From positions 51,684,645-51,748,644 of the forward strand of contig OU744731.1 of the NCBI GenBank assembly GCA_916613615.1: a stretch of 64,000 nt of DNA, in the 5' to 3' direction. This document shows, piece after piece, positions 35,787 to 50,076 of the stretch. This DNA comes from Steromphala cineraria (taxonomy: Eukaryota > Mollusca > Gastropoda > Trochida > Trochidae). The position numbers were made by a program, and so were the translations under genes. The notes below the pieces were generated by a model. It did no database searches and had not been told where the DNA came from. It saw nothing but the letters and a program-made list of their open reading frames with translations. How positions within the stretch are numbered: the stretch's first letter is position 1; each line of letters opens with the position of its first letter.

Positions 35787-38700
35787 GCACTAGGATACTT
35801 GTTGGTCATTCCCAGAATACAGCCGGCAGCAATACATGAATCTTGAGTTAACAAAAGGACCACTGTATTTATCATCATGTTTATGGAGTTCATCATTTTG
35901 TAACTATGCAAAGTTGTCTTTTTGTTGTTGATGCTACGTAGCAATGTTATTATGTATTTCAAATAATATGAAATGATTAAAACGTTAGCAGTTGATAATA
36001 AAATAAATTTACTATGTGAAAGATTTAGTGTTAGTTTAGTGATTTTATAGACACAACTGTTACGACAAATGGTTGCAAATCAGTGCAGTAAGTATTACTT
36101 ATGTTACGATAAGATTAGTCGCTTAATTGATTATTTCAACACAGAATGAACATTTAGTAGTAGCTTGCGACTACTTTGATCTTATTGTTTTATTGTTCTT
36201 GAAATCTCGAAATGAACGTTTTGCTGTTCGTGTTGTGTTTCTTTTTTTGTTTGTTTGACCTTGAAATACTGAATAAACCACTAAACATGCAATTTAAAAG
36301 ATATTTATCTTAAATATGTCTTCCTGCACATATAAAGACTTTTTAAAATCTATAGAAAATTTTGATAAAGTGAGAAGGGTTTTATGACAATGCCAAAACT
36401 ATTAAGTGTTTAAAATCCAATCCAATTCTTGCATCATTTTACAAACCAGGATAATCAAAATTTAATGAATTTGGCAGTGTTTAAGTTCCAAAATATCATC
36501 GATATGTAAGAAACTTTAAACACGCAACTGCTTTTGAAATAATACTGGAATATAACAAAAAGTATACTTCTTCAATAAATATTCAATAACTTGACGTAAA
36601 GTATACCATTTCATTGTTCATTGACAACACAATTTCCACATTATCAATAATGCAACAACTACTCAATAAGAGAAGTGAACTTGTCATGTAACGATAAAAA
36701 TATGTAATTACTTGTGGTTATTGAAAAACAAAAACCTTTATCATGGAACATTTCCTGAATGAGAAATCATTGTTTTTTTTTCCAGCATCTACATTGTAAG
36801 TGGGTCAAAAAAGAACTAATGGCATTATATAATTACCATTGATTTCCTTTTTGTATCAACAGCAGTATTCACCTCACCTGATGCTCTGCATCCTGTTGGT
36901 TGTTAAACCTCCTCTGCCATGGGACTGATCAATCACAGGTGATTTATTACCCGATAATGTAGTATTCCTGAAAGGGGGAGTAGACAGAATGTGTAAAAAC
37001 CTAACAAAGTATTAGGAAATATATTATGACACTCTGGGAGACATACTACAACTTCATATCGATTTTCAATTTAAATCACTATGATGAGAAGCGAAGCAAT
37101 GGTATATAATACATATGCTATATTTCTCATTGAGGCGATAAGATACCAAACAACTCAACGTTTTGTCTGACATGTGATATTCCATTGTGTCATAACTCTT
37201 GACAATTTTCAATTACAAATGATATTCAAATTTGAGAGAAGAAAGGTTTGTTACAGTGCAACATTTTATTAAAGTTCTCAATAACAGTAAATTTGACAGT
37301 TACTTCTTAACTACTTAATTTGAAGTCCTATCAGGACACTTACATCCTTGAACCTGTCTCGTTTTCAGTTGAAGTGCGTTATGAAAAGTCATAATGTGTT
37401 TCAAGGTTCAAGTATTGATTGAAATGCATTTGCATTTGTATTTGTATCTGTAGCAGATACCAGTCAACTTGAAGTTTGCTTACATGATAAAAATGCATTG
37501 AACAGAAATGCAAGCCTTTAGCAGTTATATGTGGTTAGGAACAGTATGTTAGCATATCCTTACATTTCTCTACAAATACAACTTAACAAGAATGTCTCTA
37601 AAAAAACATTTGATAATACAGAATAAAAGTAGAAATTAAGAAAATAGCACATGTTGAAATACAGTACATCTATTCAATAAGCAGAAAGTAGGTGTTTTCT
37701 GTCGAGCCTCTAGCAAGATCATAATATTAGTTTGCACTGACAAACACTCCTGTAACAAGATTGGCCCAAAGGTTCTTAATGACACTCACGTGAAATCAAA
37801 TATATATTTCATTAACGCAGACATTCTCTAATGTCAGTGTTAATGATATTTAACGTCTCACAAGAACAAGTACCTATATCTAATTTTAACGCATCATTCA
37901 GGCATAAGGTGCCAATGTGAATAATTAATAGTGAATTGGAAATTCCACTTTTTTTTAAGTGATCCATTTTTATAATCAGTGAATTACCATTCGAATTATT
38001 TCTGTTTTTGATAAATACACACTTAACATTGATTGTCATGTAGTTCTCGGATTTCTACGATGGACAAATGGTTCCTTGCTTGTCTTCAGTATGTTTTAGT
38101 TAGTAATATTCATACACACTTTTGACAATCAATAAAACCTAATGAACTATTCATAGAATGGTTATATACTTTTATAAACAAAAGTTGTCTCATTGCATTT
38201 TTGATACGACAATATCCCAAACTTTACAACTTATTCATCAATCTTTGCCTTTAACCTACTAAATTGTACAAACCTACGCCAATGTATGTTTATATATAAT
38301 GGAGAAATAATGATCCTCGAGCATTTTTTAAAAAAAATGTTTGCATGCAGGATTATACCCAAGAGCTGTATACTCACGGGTAATTTAAGAAGGCAAACAT
38401 TTTAATGCCCACGGATAATGTTTCATTTAATTTATAAACAGCCAATGACTTATTTTATATAACGTGAAAGGAAAGGAAAGATCAAAATCAAGTTGTAAAG
38501 TATCATTCCATCAAAACTCCATATGTTACATGGGGACCAAACATAGCTGCGATCAGCGCTGTCACAATGACTCAGTTTTCAGAGTGTTTGATTCAGCGTT
38601 CCTACAAACATTCTTTCAAACGTTACCCTAAATCTTTGCTCTTCAAAACAACTCTTAAATCCTTTATAGGCTTCAATCGTAATGACATTGAACAGTTACA

Positions 38701-40014
38701 GTTACAGACTGCAGAGAATTCCAGTTCATTTAAATCAGCAAGACATCTTACATATAACATGTAAATGTGTAGACAATGATATAATACAAATAAAGGAGCT
38801 CATTTTGACTCACTGTCACCGGCTAAACATTAACAGTGCAATCTGACAACAGAGGATAAAGTGTTTTTGCATCATCAATCGACGTATTGCTGCTGTCTTA
38901 GAATGTCTCAATGTTATTGTTTGTGTGCAGTCATTGGTGAAATGAATGGTAAAATAAGAAACAAACCTTGAGAAAGTAGTAGTAGCTTTATCTTTGAAAT
39001 AGAAACTATAATATACATGAATTTGACCTCTGGCTGTCTGTCCATGTTTTTATTACTACAATATATTCAACATCAAACTATGTTAAAAAAATGGAACATT
39101 CTTGACCAAGATGATCACATATAGACAAATACATATCAGTAAAAGACCTGGCTGTCAAAACATGTCGCAATAACTAGCTATAGAAACTCAAATCTTATAA
39201 TAACTGGGTTGCCGTGAATATTCCAGCATGGATTTCAATGTTATCAGTTAATGATTCTCCTGAGGGTATTTATTTTTCATTATAAGCTAAGAACGTATTG
39301 TTTGCTATTTCTGGAGTGTGATCCAATTACGGACACTACACATTAAAGAAGGGGAAATGTGATATTCGCTTTTCAAAGATAGATCATAGCTCCTGTCATT
39401 CAACATACATGTACATGAAACGGATATCTGACCTGTTGTTTATAGGATATTTATAATGATTTTTTAAATAATCAAAATTTTAAAAAGTTTCTTTGAAATA
39501 ATCCAAAACCCCTTGAGCTAGATATTTTTAAAAAAGTACTGAATGAAAGATACTCAAAACCTAAAATGATTAACTTTTATGTGAAATTTAGCAGAATTAA
39601 GCGCTTAACCAACAAAGTGTTTCATGCAAAAAATATATTTACATTATTAACCATTAAATTAACTCATATTCCAAGTTACTTTAAGCCTTCAATTTTATCC
39701 AAAAACATCAAGGTTTTTATTCCTATATCTAAAGATTATGTTCTACTGATCATCAAATTTCCAGTTATGTTAATATGCTGGAGTAAGAATTTATTATTAT
39801 ATTAACCACACAAAAAATGTTGATAACATGTAGGACGAATTTATATTTTCGAAAGGATCGCAAATTTGATGTAAAATCATAGCGGTTTGTGTTTACCGGT
39901 AAAATCCACCATACCTATCTAGCTAATTGATGTAAAATGGGTTTTGAAATCCTTTAAGAATATTCTTCTTGTTGCCCAGCAATCTAGTTAGAATGATACA
40001 AACTGAGAGACAAT
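35787..40014 (+). repeat. tandem module III
   Basis: Order: block a (35787-35850, truncated after the first half of the conserved island); block b (36440-36560); block c (36845-37100); block f (39130-39330); a short block g relative (39945-40014). The block b frame has a stop here. Block c is bounded by an acceptor-like TATCAACAG and a donor-like CACAG/GTGATT. No intact gene was found. Confidence 0.6.
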
Positions 40015-41254
40015 GTTAGCACTAGGATACTTGTTGATCACTCTCAGAATACAGCCGGCAGCAATACATGAATCTTGAGTCAGCTCCCACACACTGCTAC
40101 TTTCATACTTGGTACACAAGTAATTTCATTTTGAAACTATGCCAAGATATTATGTTATTGGTTTAATATTTGGGACACTAAGTAACAGTTTCATTATTTC
40201 ATTAATTGTCAATTGTTTCCTATAACAGTAGGATCAAATTTATATTGAAAAGTTCTTACAGTAGTATAAGATTTGGCGTCTTAAGATATCCAATGCATCT
40301 TCAAGTAGAAACAAGACTCAAATAATAATGTCATCTGAACTATGTTGAGACATAACTATTACAAGGATTAGTTTGGTTGGTTTTCAGTGAAACAACTGTT
40401 CATTAGTTTGCAATATGTGTAACTTTAACTTCTTATCTAAACCAATGGATCGTTTGCTTGTGGATGGCAACCATTTTGATTTTACTGTACAATTTCTTTG
40501 TTAATGGTTTTTTTTACTTAGTGTTGTGATTCTTATAGGCTTCTTTCAAATTCCAAATGATAAAGAAACTGTTAAACATTTAAACCATAAAATGTGATTC
40601 ATTCTTCTTGCTCACATTAACAAAATGGAAGCTTTGACATTTCGAGAACATTGTTATACAATGAGTAGTACTTCATAGCAACACTCAGTACCTTGATTAA
40701 GGATGGATAAAGCTTAAATGAACCTACATCAATCTCCACGGACTATTGTATCACAACTTGAACAAAATAAACAATAAACATTACTGTTAAACATTTTGTA
40801 AATAACCAATAGAATAAAATATCCTATTTGTTTCAACAGCAGCTTAAAACTCATCAAGCTCTCTGATCGTTTGGACACTAATAAATTACATGTGATATAT
40901 AACTCGATAATGTAGTATGCCTATAGGTGAGACGGTAGAATAAGTAACGACCTGGTAGCCAACTAGGCAATCTGTAATCATATTACTTCCTATAGTTTAG
41001 TGATAACAATAATTTTACACAGATCAACTTCCTAACTACCTATCAAATTGACATGAACATTTCCTGTCCTAGAAACCATATACTATTTACCTGTTTGAAT
41101 ATGAAACATAAACTAAAGCTCATACATTGATGTATTCATAAGCAGAAATCAACGTTATAAAATCACTATAATATAAGGCAGCACTGTTACGAGAATTAAT
41201 GCAGTCTATTTAAATGTGTAGGCACACTGCTTTATTGTGATTGATTACTGACAA

Positions 41255-41310
41255 CAATTACCCTACAACCATCTGGATGTTATTGAATGTACACATCAAG
41301 CTTCATCTCG
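41255..41310 (+). other. exon-like conserved island (block e, module IV)
   Basis: The segment contains a 43-bp string identical to one at about 52032-52074 in module V. It ends in a donor-like TCTCG/GTAATG. In module V it is preceded by TTGACAG, an acceptor-like site that is TGACAA here. On the + strand the shared part reads NHLDVIECTHQASS. I cannot assign a protein family. Confidence 0.35.
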
Positions 41311-44006
41311 GTAATGGATGATCATCTATGCCCCTGAATAAACAAAGCAAAAAGCAAGGAAATTGTTACTGTACAATTGTGCTGAATTGCATTTTTATCA
41401 CGCCTTCTAATAGTTCATTTGGTGACATCGGTGGAAATTGAATGAATGCAATAGCTTTGATATCATAGAAAACAAAAACCATACTTTTATACATTAGAAG
41501 AATAGCTACTTCTGCGGGCAGAATAAATTGCTACCAACAGCCTAAATTATCTTATTGTACATACATTTAGAGTCTAATCTATCAAATCTTTCAAAACTAA
41601 ACTGAACCAATCTAAATGTTTTTTGTACATGTGTCGATTCTGGGAAAGTAAAAAATTAATTTCTGAAGATTTATGTACAACAAGGTAATAAACAACACCA
41701 TCTGCCAAGAGTTGAAACAAGATCCATCTCCATAATCTACAAGAACCCAAACGATGACATTGAACCCATTAAAGCCGGCTATGCATTAACTAGGGAAAAT
41801 ACATTACTCATAACATTGAGCATTATTTCTTCATCAAACGGATTGTAGTGCAAACAAAAGTAAGTACAATAACGCAGAGCAAAGATACATGCAATGCAAT
41901 TATTCTTCCATTACAACATGTAAACTGTTTTATTATGTTTCTATTGCAGCAATATTGCAGACATTTTGATGGTATTTTGGGAATTGAGGTCGATAGATTA
42001 AGTTGATTTTTGTGAAAAGGGGCAATGGAAAACACACTTAAGTGGGCAAGGGGTTTTCTGTTATCTGATCCCTCTTGTTTTAAGTAATCAGGTGTTTATT
42101 TCAGACGGCCTTTGAATAAAACATGTGTCTTTATTGATTTTCAACGAAGGTCTACAGATGTGAATACTTACAGCAAGGGAGCGTGCTGAAGACATTGACA
42201 TTGCAATCGATTGGTAATACCTTAAAGAGGGACTGAAATGCTATATGGCAACTTTCGGGATTCATGAAATAGGGATAACAATTTCACATGGACTCAACTT
42301 TAAATTTCTGAAATCGACCTAGAAACGGCTTAATTACGACTGTATAAAGAACACCGCCTAATTAGGCCGGCGAACAGAATAAAACGCACTGAAGCGTGAC
42401 TGCCTCGTGACGTGTTAGTAGGTGATGTGATACCCCCTTCTGTGCCCTCGTTATGTAAAACAACACAAGCTAACAGTACAGCTCGATGTTTAACCGTCGA
42501 TTAAACACCCTTAACAACATCCAAACATCTCAAACCTTCAATAAATCGGTAGTTTATTTATTCAACTGGCAATTTGTATTGATGAAATGTAAGACCCTGA
42601 TTAAAAACGAAGTTGTGCGCATAATGCTACAGCATGTAGGCCTAGATGGTCTCGCTTTGCGCAATGTTGTCATAAGACTGCACGTGAGAACCCGGATGTA
42701 TATGTAAACAATTGCTCCCGTGTGAACTGTTTTATCTTCGTGCACAGTTGTTTGTTGTTATTGAATATTAGTTTAGTAGCACAGCAGAAAGGATGTTATT
42801 ATACAATACTATTTTTATTTACATTTAAACCATTTTTTTAGAATTGCCTTTGACTTCATTTTGTAACAGGATAAAAAATATATACGTTTTTCTTAGTTAT
42901 TTCATTTAGTGATGGACAAGTTACAATTCTCAATGAAAGACATGTATTGGATGATCACTGATGTCTTGTTTAAAACATTATTTTAATAGGGCATTTCACT
43001 GAAAATCTTACCCGAACAATACCCGATACATGGCCAAACAGAATGAAGATTTATTAAATGAACCTTATCCAAAATAATTATCAGATAGAGCAAAAACGGT
43101 ATTCCTAATTTCAGGTTAAAAGGTTATAATTTACCAATCGGAGAAAAAAAGGATGTTAAGGAATACAATTGCCTTTTGATGTTACCTAATTAGCTGATGT
43201 CATAAAATAGCCAGGTGTTGATGATTGTGCATTATATAACCTACCTGCTATAGTCATCATTTGATATCATCTAATTAGGAAACAGACAGGAAATACGATA
43301 GACAGTAAAGTAATTGTGTAATAAGTGAGTATCTGATCTAAAGAAAGTAAGTAACACCTGCAGACCAATTCAATGTCATTGTTTATTCAACCTTTTTACA
43401 CAACGTTCAAATCTAAATGTGAGCATTGTATATTCGGATTCAGTATTACCATAAATCAGCCCAAAACTTTGTGCTATGTTTTATATTTTACTAATCTCCC
43501 TTTTCTCTGCATGCCAAACTGTTCATTCGGTGAAAATGCGAGCTCGAAGCAGAAAATCGGTGTAGTGATCGGAACACGTGAGTTCGATGTAGATTGTCAC
43601 ATTGCTCTGTTTGACCTAACACAGCGGGTCAATTTGGCGTGAAACCATCAATATGATGGGAATTTGTCTACGGAGACTTCATCAGGAGATATTCTAGGAC
43701 AGTTGACAGCAACACAATGATATAACATACTGTTAATCGTTTTGAAAAGGCAGTACTGCGGATTTCGCCTATCATTTTCCATATAAGCAGACGAACGCTT
43801 CGCCTACTGCCACGTCACTTCCGGTATCCCCTGCCCGTGGCCTCTCAGCCTTCTTTTGGTTTGTCGCTGGACGGCGACAAGCAGACGCCTTGTTACGCAA
43901 TGTTTACTTAGCTGTAGCTTCATTGAGAAACTGTGTATCGTTGCTGTTTTGGCCTAATGTTTATGTTATATAGTTATTTGACCAATATCTTTTGAAAAAT
44001 ATATTT

Positions 44007-44213
44007 AAACAAGATGTGTTTGTGAAACACGAATGCCCCCGGATGCATATGTCAAGTATCAAAGACCTATCTCCGACCAATCAAAAGTTATGACCAAGGT
44101 TAAAGTTTTTGTGGACAAACGGACAGACAGACGGACAGACAGACAGACGGACGGACAGACGGACAGGTGAAAAATAATATACCCCCGGAATCTCCGATTC
44201 GGGGGCATAAAAA
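44007..44213 (+). repeat. short interspersed repeat with (GACA/GACG)n and hairpin end
   Basis: It begins AAACAAGATGTGTTTGTG and continues through GAATGCCCCCGGA. A run of GACA/GACG tetramers follows at 44112-44166. It ends in a hairpin at 44182-44206, where CCCCCGGAATC pairs with GATTCGGGGG around TCC. The opening ATGCCCCCG and closing CGGGGGCAT are inverted copies. Repeats of this pattern are common in mollusc genomes; the class (SINE or MITE) is unresolved. Confidence 0.7.
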
Positions 44214-44865
44214 GGTTATGCAGCCCTTCTTTAATACACTTTAAAAATCATGCTTATAGGCAATTAAAAACACATATTCATATTTCTGAGAGAGGATGGA
44301 GAGAAAAAAGCATACCAATTAATTCAATGCCCAATGCTTACCTAGGACATACACAATGTATCAAGCTGTTCGTGAGATTTCATATTTCAGGGTTTTGCTT
44401 ATATGCTTATAAAAAAACACTGGTGAATGATCAATCAACAACACATTAGAACAAATTAAAATGATTTGTCAGTTGCACGATTATTCAATAATTGTACAGC
44501 TGGGTACCTTTAGTTTCTTCACTTACCTGCGTGTTCTAGTGCCAATATCATGTAATTTGGAATCTCTTTGAGGCATTCTACCGAAACGGATAATGTTGAA
44601 ATTTAACTACAAAAGTAATAATTCATTTTGCGTTTACATACATGTAATTGTATGTCATACCTAACAGATGGCCGTCAATGGTCAAAATTTCAAATTTTAA
44701 TTTTGTCTCTGCAAAATCCTTAGTAACTGATCAATACCTTTAAATATAAGCCATATTTGCTTCTCTGCACTAAAAATGTAATTGTGCTGATTTTTGTTCT
44801 TCAAAGTTTATATGGAATATTTAAATCCAAACATAAGAAAATAGAGCCATGGGGTCTTCAAACCT

Positions 44866-45070
44866 GTAAGATCTACATTTTGGAATCCCTATTGGCCAAT
44901 GAGTCAACACACAACTTTTCAGCTCTCTAGATCTTTTGGAACTGGAAAAGAAGATGAAAATAGGTTTTGACCCCTGTCTACAATTTAGAATCCCCATTGG
45001 CCAAGGTGTCTGCATTTCAAATTTCAGCTCTCTAGAGACATTGATGGACGGACTGACGGACGGACAAGTT
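44866..45070 (-). repeat. tandem dimer repeat ending in (GACG)n
   Basis: Two copies, about 107 bp apart, of a segment holding GGAATCCCTATTGGCCAA and then TTCAGCTCTCTAGA. The second is followed by GACGGACTGACGGACGGAC. A 104-codon minus-strand ORF crosses it with two similar peptide blocks (SRELKFEMQT and SRELKSCVLT), which follows from the DNA duplication. It belongs to the same general repeat class as the neighbours at 44007 and 45827. Confidence 0.6.
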
Positions 45071-45826
45071 GGTATCGTTTCTTTTTTGCTGTGTACCTCA
45101 TGAACGTCTATGACATTCCTCGAGTGATTGCTCAACCATTTCCACCATTGTCATTATCAAATGATATCAGACAATATGTTTTATTCGAGATTATCATATT
45201 TTCCGAGTCAATATTTCTAGCACACAAGATATATCTCCCTTTAAGCTGACAAAATGTGTTTCTTTATATCAGAGCATTGTTATTGTTATGAACTGAATAT
45301 TCCCCTAAATTATTGATAATTCCACCACGTCCTATCGAATGTTTACACATGGTCCTTCATAGTATCGTTGTTTCCATCATTTATGAAATGTTCTCCCTTA
45401 AGGCTGACAGGCAAACAGATCTCAGTCAGAGATTAATATTTCCCTCCCACCCTCGCAATATTGATTTCAACCTAGTAACAAATCTGGCTGTCAAAACATG
45501 TCGCAATAACTAGGTGCCTAACTAGGTGCCGGGATATGATCTTGTAATAAATGAATTTCCGTGACTTCTCAATTGGATGTCAATGCCTACAGTAAATATT
45601 TCTCCCGAGGGTATTTATTTACCATTACAACAAGAAAAGAACATTTGTTTGTTATTTCTGGAATGAGACAGAAATATAGAAACTTTCCCATTTAGAGTGG
45701 CATCGGATTTATGATGTTAGATTCTGTTTGGTAAATTGTATGAAAAGATAGTTCATTGCCCTTAGGGGACGATGGATGGTAAGTTTTTATAGGACATTTA
45801 TAATAATGTTGAAATTACTTCATATA

Positions 45827-46350
45827 ACAAGCGAATAAGTGAGCGTGGCTCACTTTTACCCCAAACCTGCATCCTGACCTACTGTTAACAGCCCATAACT
45901 TAGAAATCCAATTATCCTGACATTTGTAAATGTCTCTTGCACAGCATTTGACCAACCCCCATCCCTCCCCTAAAAATAGAATTGAAAAGATTTAATGGGC
46001 GTATTTTCTGCAATTGGTCCGATTAATCTGCTACCATAGAATGACTACTACTATGCCTTGGAATTTAGCATTTCATCTCTCCTAAAAAGGTAAAAGACAT
46101 GTGGATACATGTACTTTGAAAGATCTGGATGAACAAAGAACATAGAAGTTTCGAAAAAAAATCAAAATAAAAAAATCGTTTGTTAATTGGCACTTCGCCC
46201 CTGCTAGTTGGGTAGAAGACATGTGAAAACTTTGAAAACAATAGGATGAATAGTTTGTCTTTGAAAGGTCGCAGAAAAAAACGTCGTAAGAGGGATGGAC
46301 GGACAGAATCGATGGTATTACTATATACCCCCGTTGGTCAGGGGTATATA
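45827..46350 (+). repeat. interspersed repeat ending in GGGGTATA hairpin
   Basis: It starts near AACAAGCGAATAAGTGAGC, continues about 450 bp through GATGGACGGACAG, and ends in a hairpin (TATACCCC pairing with GGGGTATA at 46325-46348). A start of the same type (AACAAGTGAAGAAGCGAGC) recurs at 46447, suggesting a second, truncated copy to about 46760. I see no coding capacity. Confidence 0.55.
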
Positions 46351-46445
46351 AATACGGCTACATTTAAATTGTTTAAAAATCCATGAGGTTGTAATTTTCA
46401 TTAAAAATGTTAATGTATACAATATGAAATGTGTACCACTAACAC

Positions 46446-46760
46446 TAACAAGTGAAGAAGCGAGCACAGCTCACATACCTCCCATTCCCCACTTTGTTCA
46501 AAGACTTTCCAATAGTAACATTGAGTAATATTGGTTAAAGTTGTATGATAGTTGAGTATACAGTAAGTCAATGTGTAAGTCTTTTCTCTCTAAATTCATT
46601 AATAGGTTTTACAATTAAAAGGGTACATCTAGGGATAATGGTTGATCTTTGTTTCAAATTTGAGGTAGTTATCATGAATATTCTACGAGATGTACTGAGA
46701 ACAAAATCATTTTTGTTGAGTAACTGTGTAAGTCATTTTTCCTAAAGAAACCACAGAAAA
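46446..46760 (+). repeat. truncated copy of the preceding repeat
   Basis: It opens with the same ACAAGTGAAGAAGCGAGC-type head and CTCAC motif as the repeat at 45827 but lacks the terminal hairpin. The right limit is approximate. Confidence 0.4.
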
Positions 46761-49700
46761 GAAAATCCATATATCCTTTAAGTCTACAAGGCATATCCAG
46801 CAATCACGATTGACATATGTAGCAAATTTGGTGAAGCTGAGATATATATTTCAGGAAATATGTTCAGGACAAGGTAATTGATCATACAATCACATATTAG
46901 TCATATATCCATGGAAACTGCAAATAATAAAAATAATGTGTTGCTCTAACCTTCAAAAGGGACATCTAAATGTGTAATAATGTTATAATTTCTAATCATT
47001 ATAAGAAAAATGGAATATAATGTTCATACCAATTTTAACATGAACATAAATACCTGGCAAAGTTAAATTTATATATGCCTCCTGACATTTTGAAGCACGA
47101 TTAAAGTACTTATACATATATAATTTTTCATAAACAGTGTCATTTGATGCATTATGTAAACTAATTAAAATTGTAACACGAGTCAGTGAGAGGACTATTC
47201 AAGACTCAGGAACATCATCAATGATATTTAACACTAACGACTTCGATGTTATCTGTTTGTCGGGCAATGTAAGTAAGAAAATACTGTTGTATGCAAACTT
47301 AGATATGTGTATAACTTTGGTATAAAACCAGCAATACTGCTATAGCTTTTGACATCTGAAAGAAAACAATTTTAACACTTAAAAATGGCTGCTTGCTTTA
47401 CATTGCTACCTAAGAATAAATTCATTGTGAAATTAAGTGAGGACTAGTTTGAATAACATCTGACGTGAACTATGTAGGACAATGTTCCCTAATCTGAAAA
47501 AATATATATTCACAGCATTGAGAGTTAAAACCTGATGCTTAAGGATTTATAATTATTCCTGTTAGCCTGCATTCAGTTAAAATCATACAAACTGAGAGAC
47601 AGAAATAACACGTAAATACTTGTTGATCATTCACAGAATACAGCCGGCAGCAATACATGAATCTTGAGTCAGCTCCCACACACTGCTACTGTGATACTTG
47701 GTAAACACTTGATCAAAACAGGATCATCATGCTAATGGAGTTTTTCATCATTTTTAAACTATGTACAATTGTTGAATCGTCTTTTCGTCTTTGTGATTAT
47801 GTCTTTCCAATGACATGACAAGGTTGAAATGTTGGCAGTTGATAATAAAGTCAATCAACTGAGTGCAAGATTAGTGTATGAAGCTTTTCAGAGTGTTCTG
47901 CACTCTTCGTGTTAAATTTGTGCATACATCATAATGTTTGCACTAGGCCAAGACACAACTGTTACGACAAATGGTTTAAATCAGTGCAGTTAGTATTACT
48001 TATGTTACAAAAATATAAGTCGCTTAATTGATTATGTTAACACAGAATGAACACTCCGTAGAAGCTTGCATCCACTTGGGATTTTATTGTTCAATTTGTT
48101 CTTTGATGTTTAAGTTCTTTTGAATTATTTGCTCTACGTGTTTCTTATATGTTTGTTACTACTTAATATATTTTTTTAAATTGTAAACATGCGATTGAAA
48201 AAATAAATTGTGATTTAAAGATGACAGTATGTATATTCATGGTTAAAACTCTTTCTCTTTAAACGTTTCCTCCAGCGCACATCAATACTTTTGACATTTA
48301 AAGATAATTCTAATAATGTGAGTAGTGTTCATAAAAATGCCAAGACTATTTAGTTTGTAATATCAAAAGTAAATTATTTCATCTGTTAAACTCGATAAAC
48401 CTAGTGTGTTTGACAATCAGAGTAAATTTTGAATCGAAACCTAACAAACCAAGAAACTTTCCACGCTTCTGGAAACAAAAAGGAATAAAGTCAATCCATG
48501 TTGGGTTTTTTCTCATACGTAATAATATTCAGAATAATTCCAACCATGAACTAAGGTAACTGTATCCACTGTATGTTCATCCTATGTACTTCTCCCTCTT
48601 CCCAACACAAGTATTTATCTTACCGCTTAAAACGAGTTATACAATTCCTCATACACCATAAAGACTGAAACACAAATAGTTGATTCAAACAGAAAACTAC
48701 CTTGACGTTGTGTCAAGGATTCTGACGTCAGACGTGCTCGCGTACATGACGTCATTGGATTGTTGCCGTATTCGAGTGACACCCTCTGCGTGTCATGGAC
48801 CGAAAGGTCTGTCTAGGCTTATTGACAACTTAAATTTCTTATGTGGAAAAGAGGCTACTCACCACAAACAATTTGCTCATTCCGTTTTAATTTAACACAC
48901 GAATATCAATCATGATTAATTACTTTGAAGATTATTTATGCAAGCAAATAGCAGAATACCCGCTCTTAAGGAGGATGTGTCAATGCGCAGTGAAGCGGCC
49001 TCAAAATCAGAGTCCAATCCATAATTGATCACGTTTGATTTTTCTGGAGAGCCAAATAGATTCGAGTATTAACTTTCATGGTAGAATATTTTACAAACCA
49101 GTTTAATAAAAGTTTAATGAATATGGCAGTGTCCAAGTTCCGAAACATCATTGATATAAGAAGCTTTTAACACGCCACAGCTTTTGCAATAATAATTGAA
49201 TATAACAAAGGTTATCCTAATTCATTTTTCAGTCAATCAGGTAACTTATCTTTAGCATTGAGAGCAGTGGCAACACAATTTCCCCCTACCGATAACGCAC
49301 CAACTACACAATATGAGAAGTGAACTTGTCATGCAACGATAAACATTTGTAATTACTTGTGGTTATTGAATGAATAATAACCTTTATCATGGAACATTTC
49401 CTGAGATAGAAATCAATATTTGTCTTTTCCTAACACTTTGCAACACATAAGTGGGTCAAAATAGAACTATTAGCATTATGTAAATACCATCGATTTCCTT
49501 ATTGTATCAGCAGTAATATACCTCACCTGATGCCCTGCTCTGTGCTAGTAGTTAATCGTACTCTACCTGGCCACTGATCAATTACAGGTGATATATTACC
49601 TGATAGTCTAGTATTCCTAAGGGTGAGTAAATGGAATCAGCAAAGAACCGATGCTGTGCAATATGAAATCACACTCTGTGTGCCTAACTTCAATTAATGG

Positions 49701-49804
49701 TATGACAAAAAATTTACACATATCAACTTCTTAACCATTAGAAACCTATCGGGGATTTCGTCTATTGTTTTGGAGGTCTCTTGTATTCCCGTAATAACCT
49801 CTTA

Positions 49805-49975
49805 GGAGGGTTTACATTGGGAAGTCAGGGCATTATATTCACATGTAAGACCTACTCGGGGGGTTGGAAGGTTTTTATATTCATATGTAACACCTACTCG
49901 GGGGTTGGAAGGTTTTTATATTTCAAAGTCAAAGGGTTTTATATTCCTATGTGTAACCTAACCCCTAAGTCCACA
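49805..49975. repeat. imperfect ~42-bp tandem repeat beside a SINE head
   Basis: Two close copies of a unit containing TATATTCATATGTAACACC and ACTCGGGGGTTGGAAGG are followed by two shorter fragments starting TTTTATATT. It adjoins the tRNA-like head at 50003-50076 on its 3' side, so it may be that SINE's body. Confidence 0.6.
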
Positions 49976-50002
49976 TTATCTTGAAAAAACTTACAATGCT
50001 TC

Positions 50003-50076
50003 CGATGTGCGGGATTCGAACCCTCAACCCTCTGAACCGTAAGCTAGCACTATAACCACTACTCTAACGGGCCAGT
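50003..50076 (-). repeat. tRNA-derived SINE head
   Basis: On the minus strand, GTTAGAGTAGTGGTTA (box A region) is followed by GGGTTCGAATCCC (box B, complement of 50011-50023) at tRNA spacing. The segment looks like a nearly complete tRNA, but its acceptor ends (TGGCCCG and CGCACATCGG) do not pair, arguing for a SINE head over a tRNA gene. It lies inside module V. Confidence 0.6.

Larger units (their letters stand above)
40015..47610 (+). repeat. tandem module IV
   Basis: Order: block a (40015-40120, intact island); matches to module II (40195-40710); block c (40830-41000); block e (41240-41830); about 3 kb of non-shared sequence with short mollusc-type repeats; block f (45130-45740); further short repeats; block g (47010-47610). 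It is the longest module because of the insertions between 41.9 and 46.9 kb. The ORF at 43373-43642 and others in the insertion show no domain. Confidence 0.6.

Noticed and set aside
43655..43690. CTGATGA with a GTCT/AGAC stem on the minus strand, a third possible hammerhead
   Set aside because: The base after stem II is not G, so GAAA is absent, an extra A precedes the stem, and no stem I partner was found. At most an unrecognisable relic.
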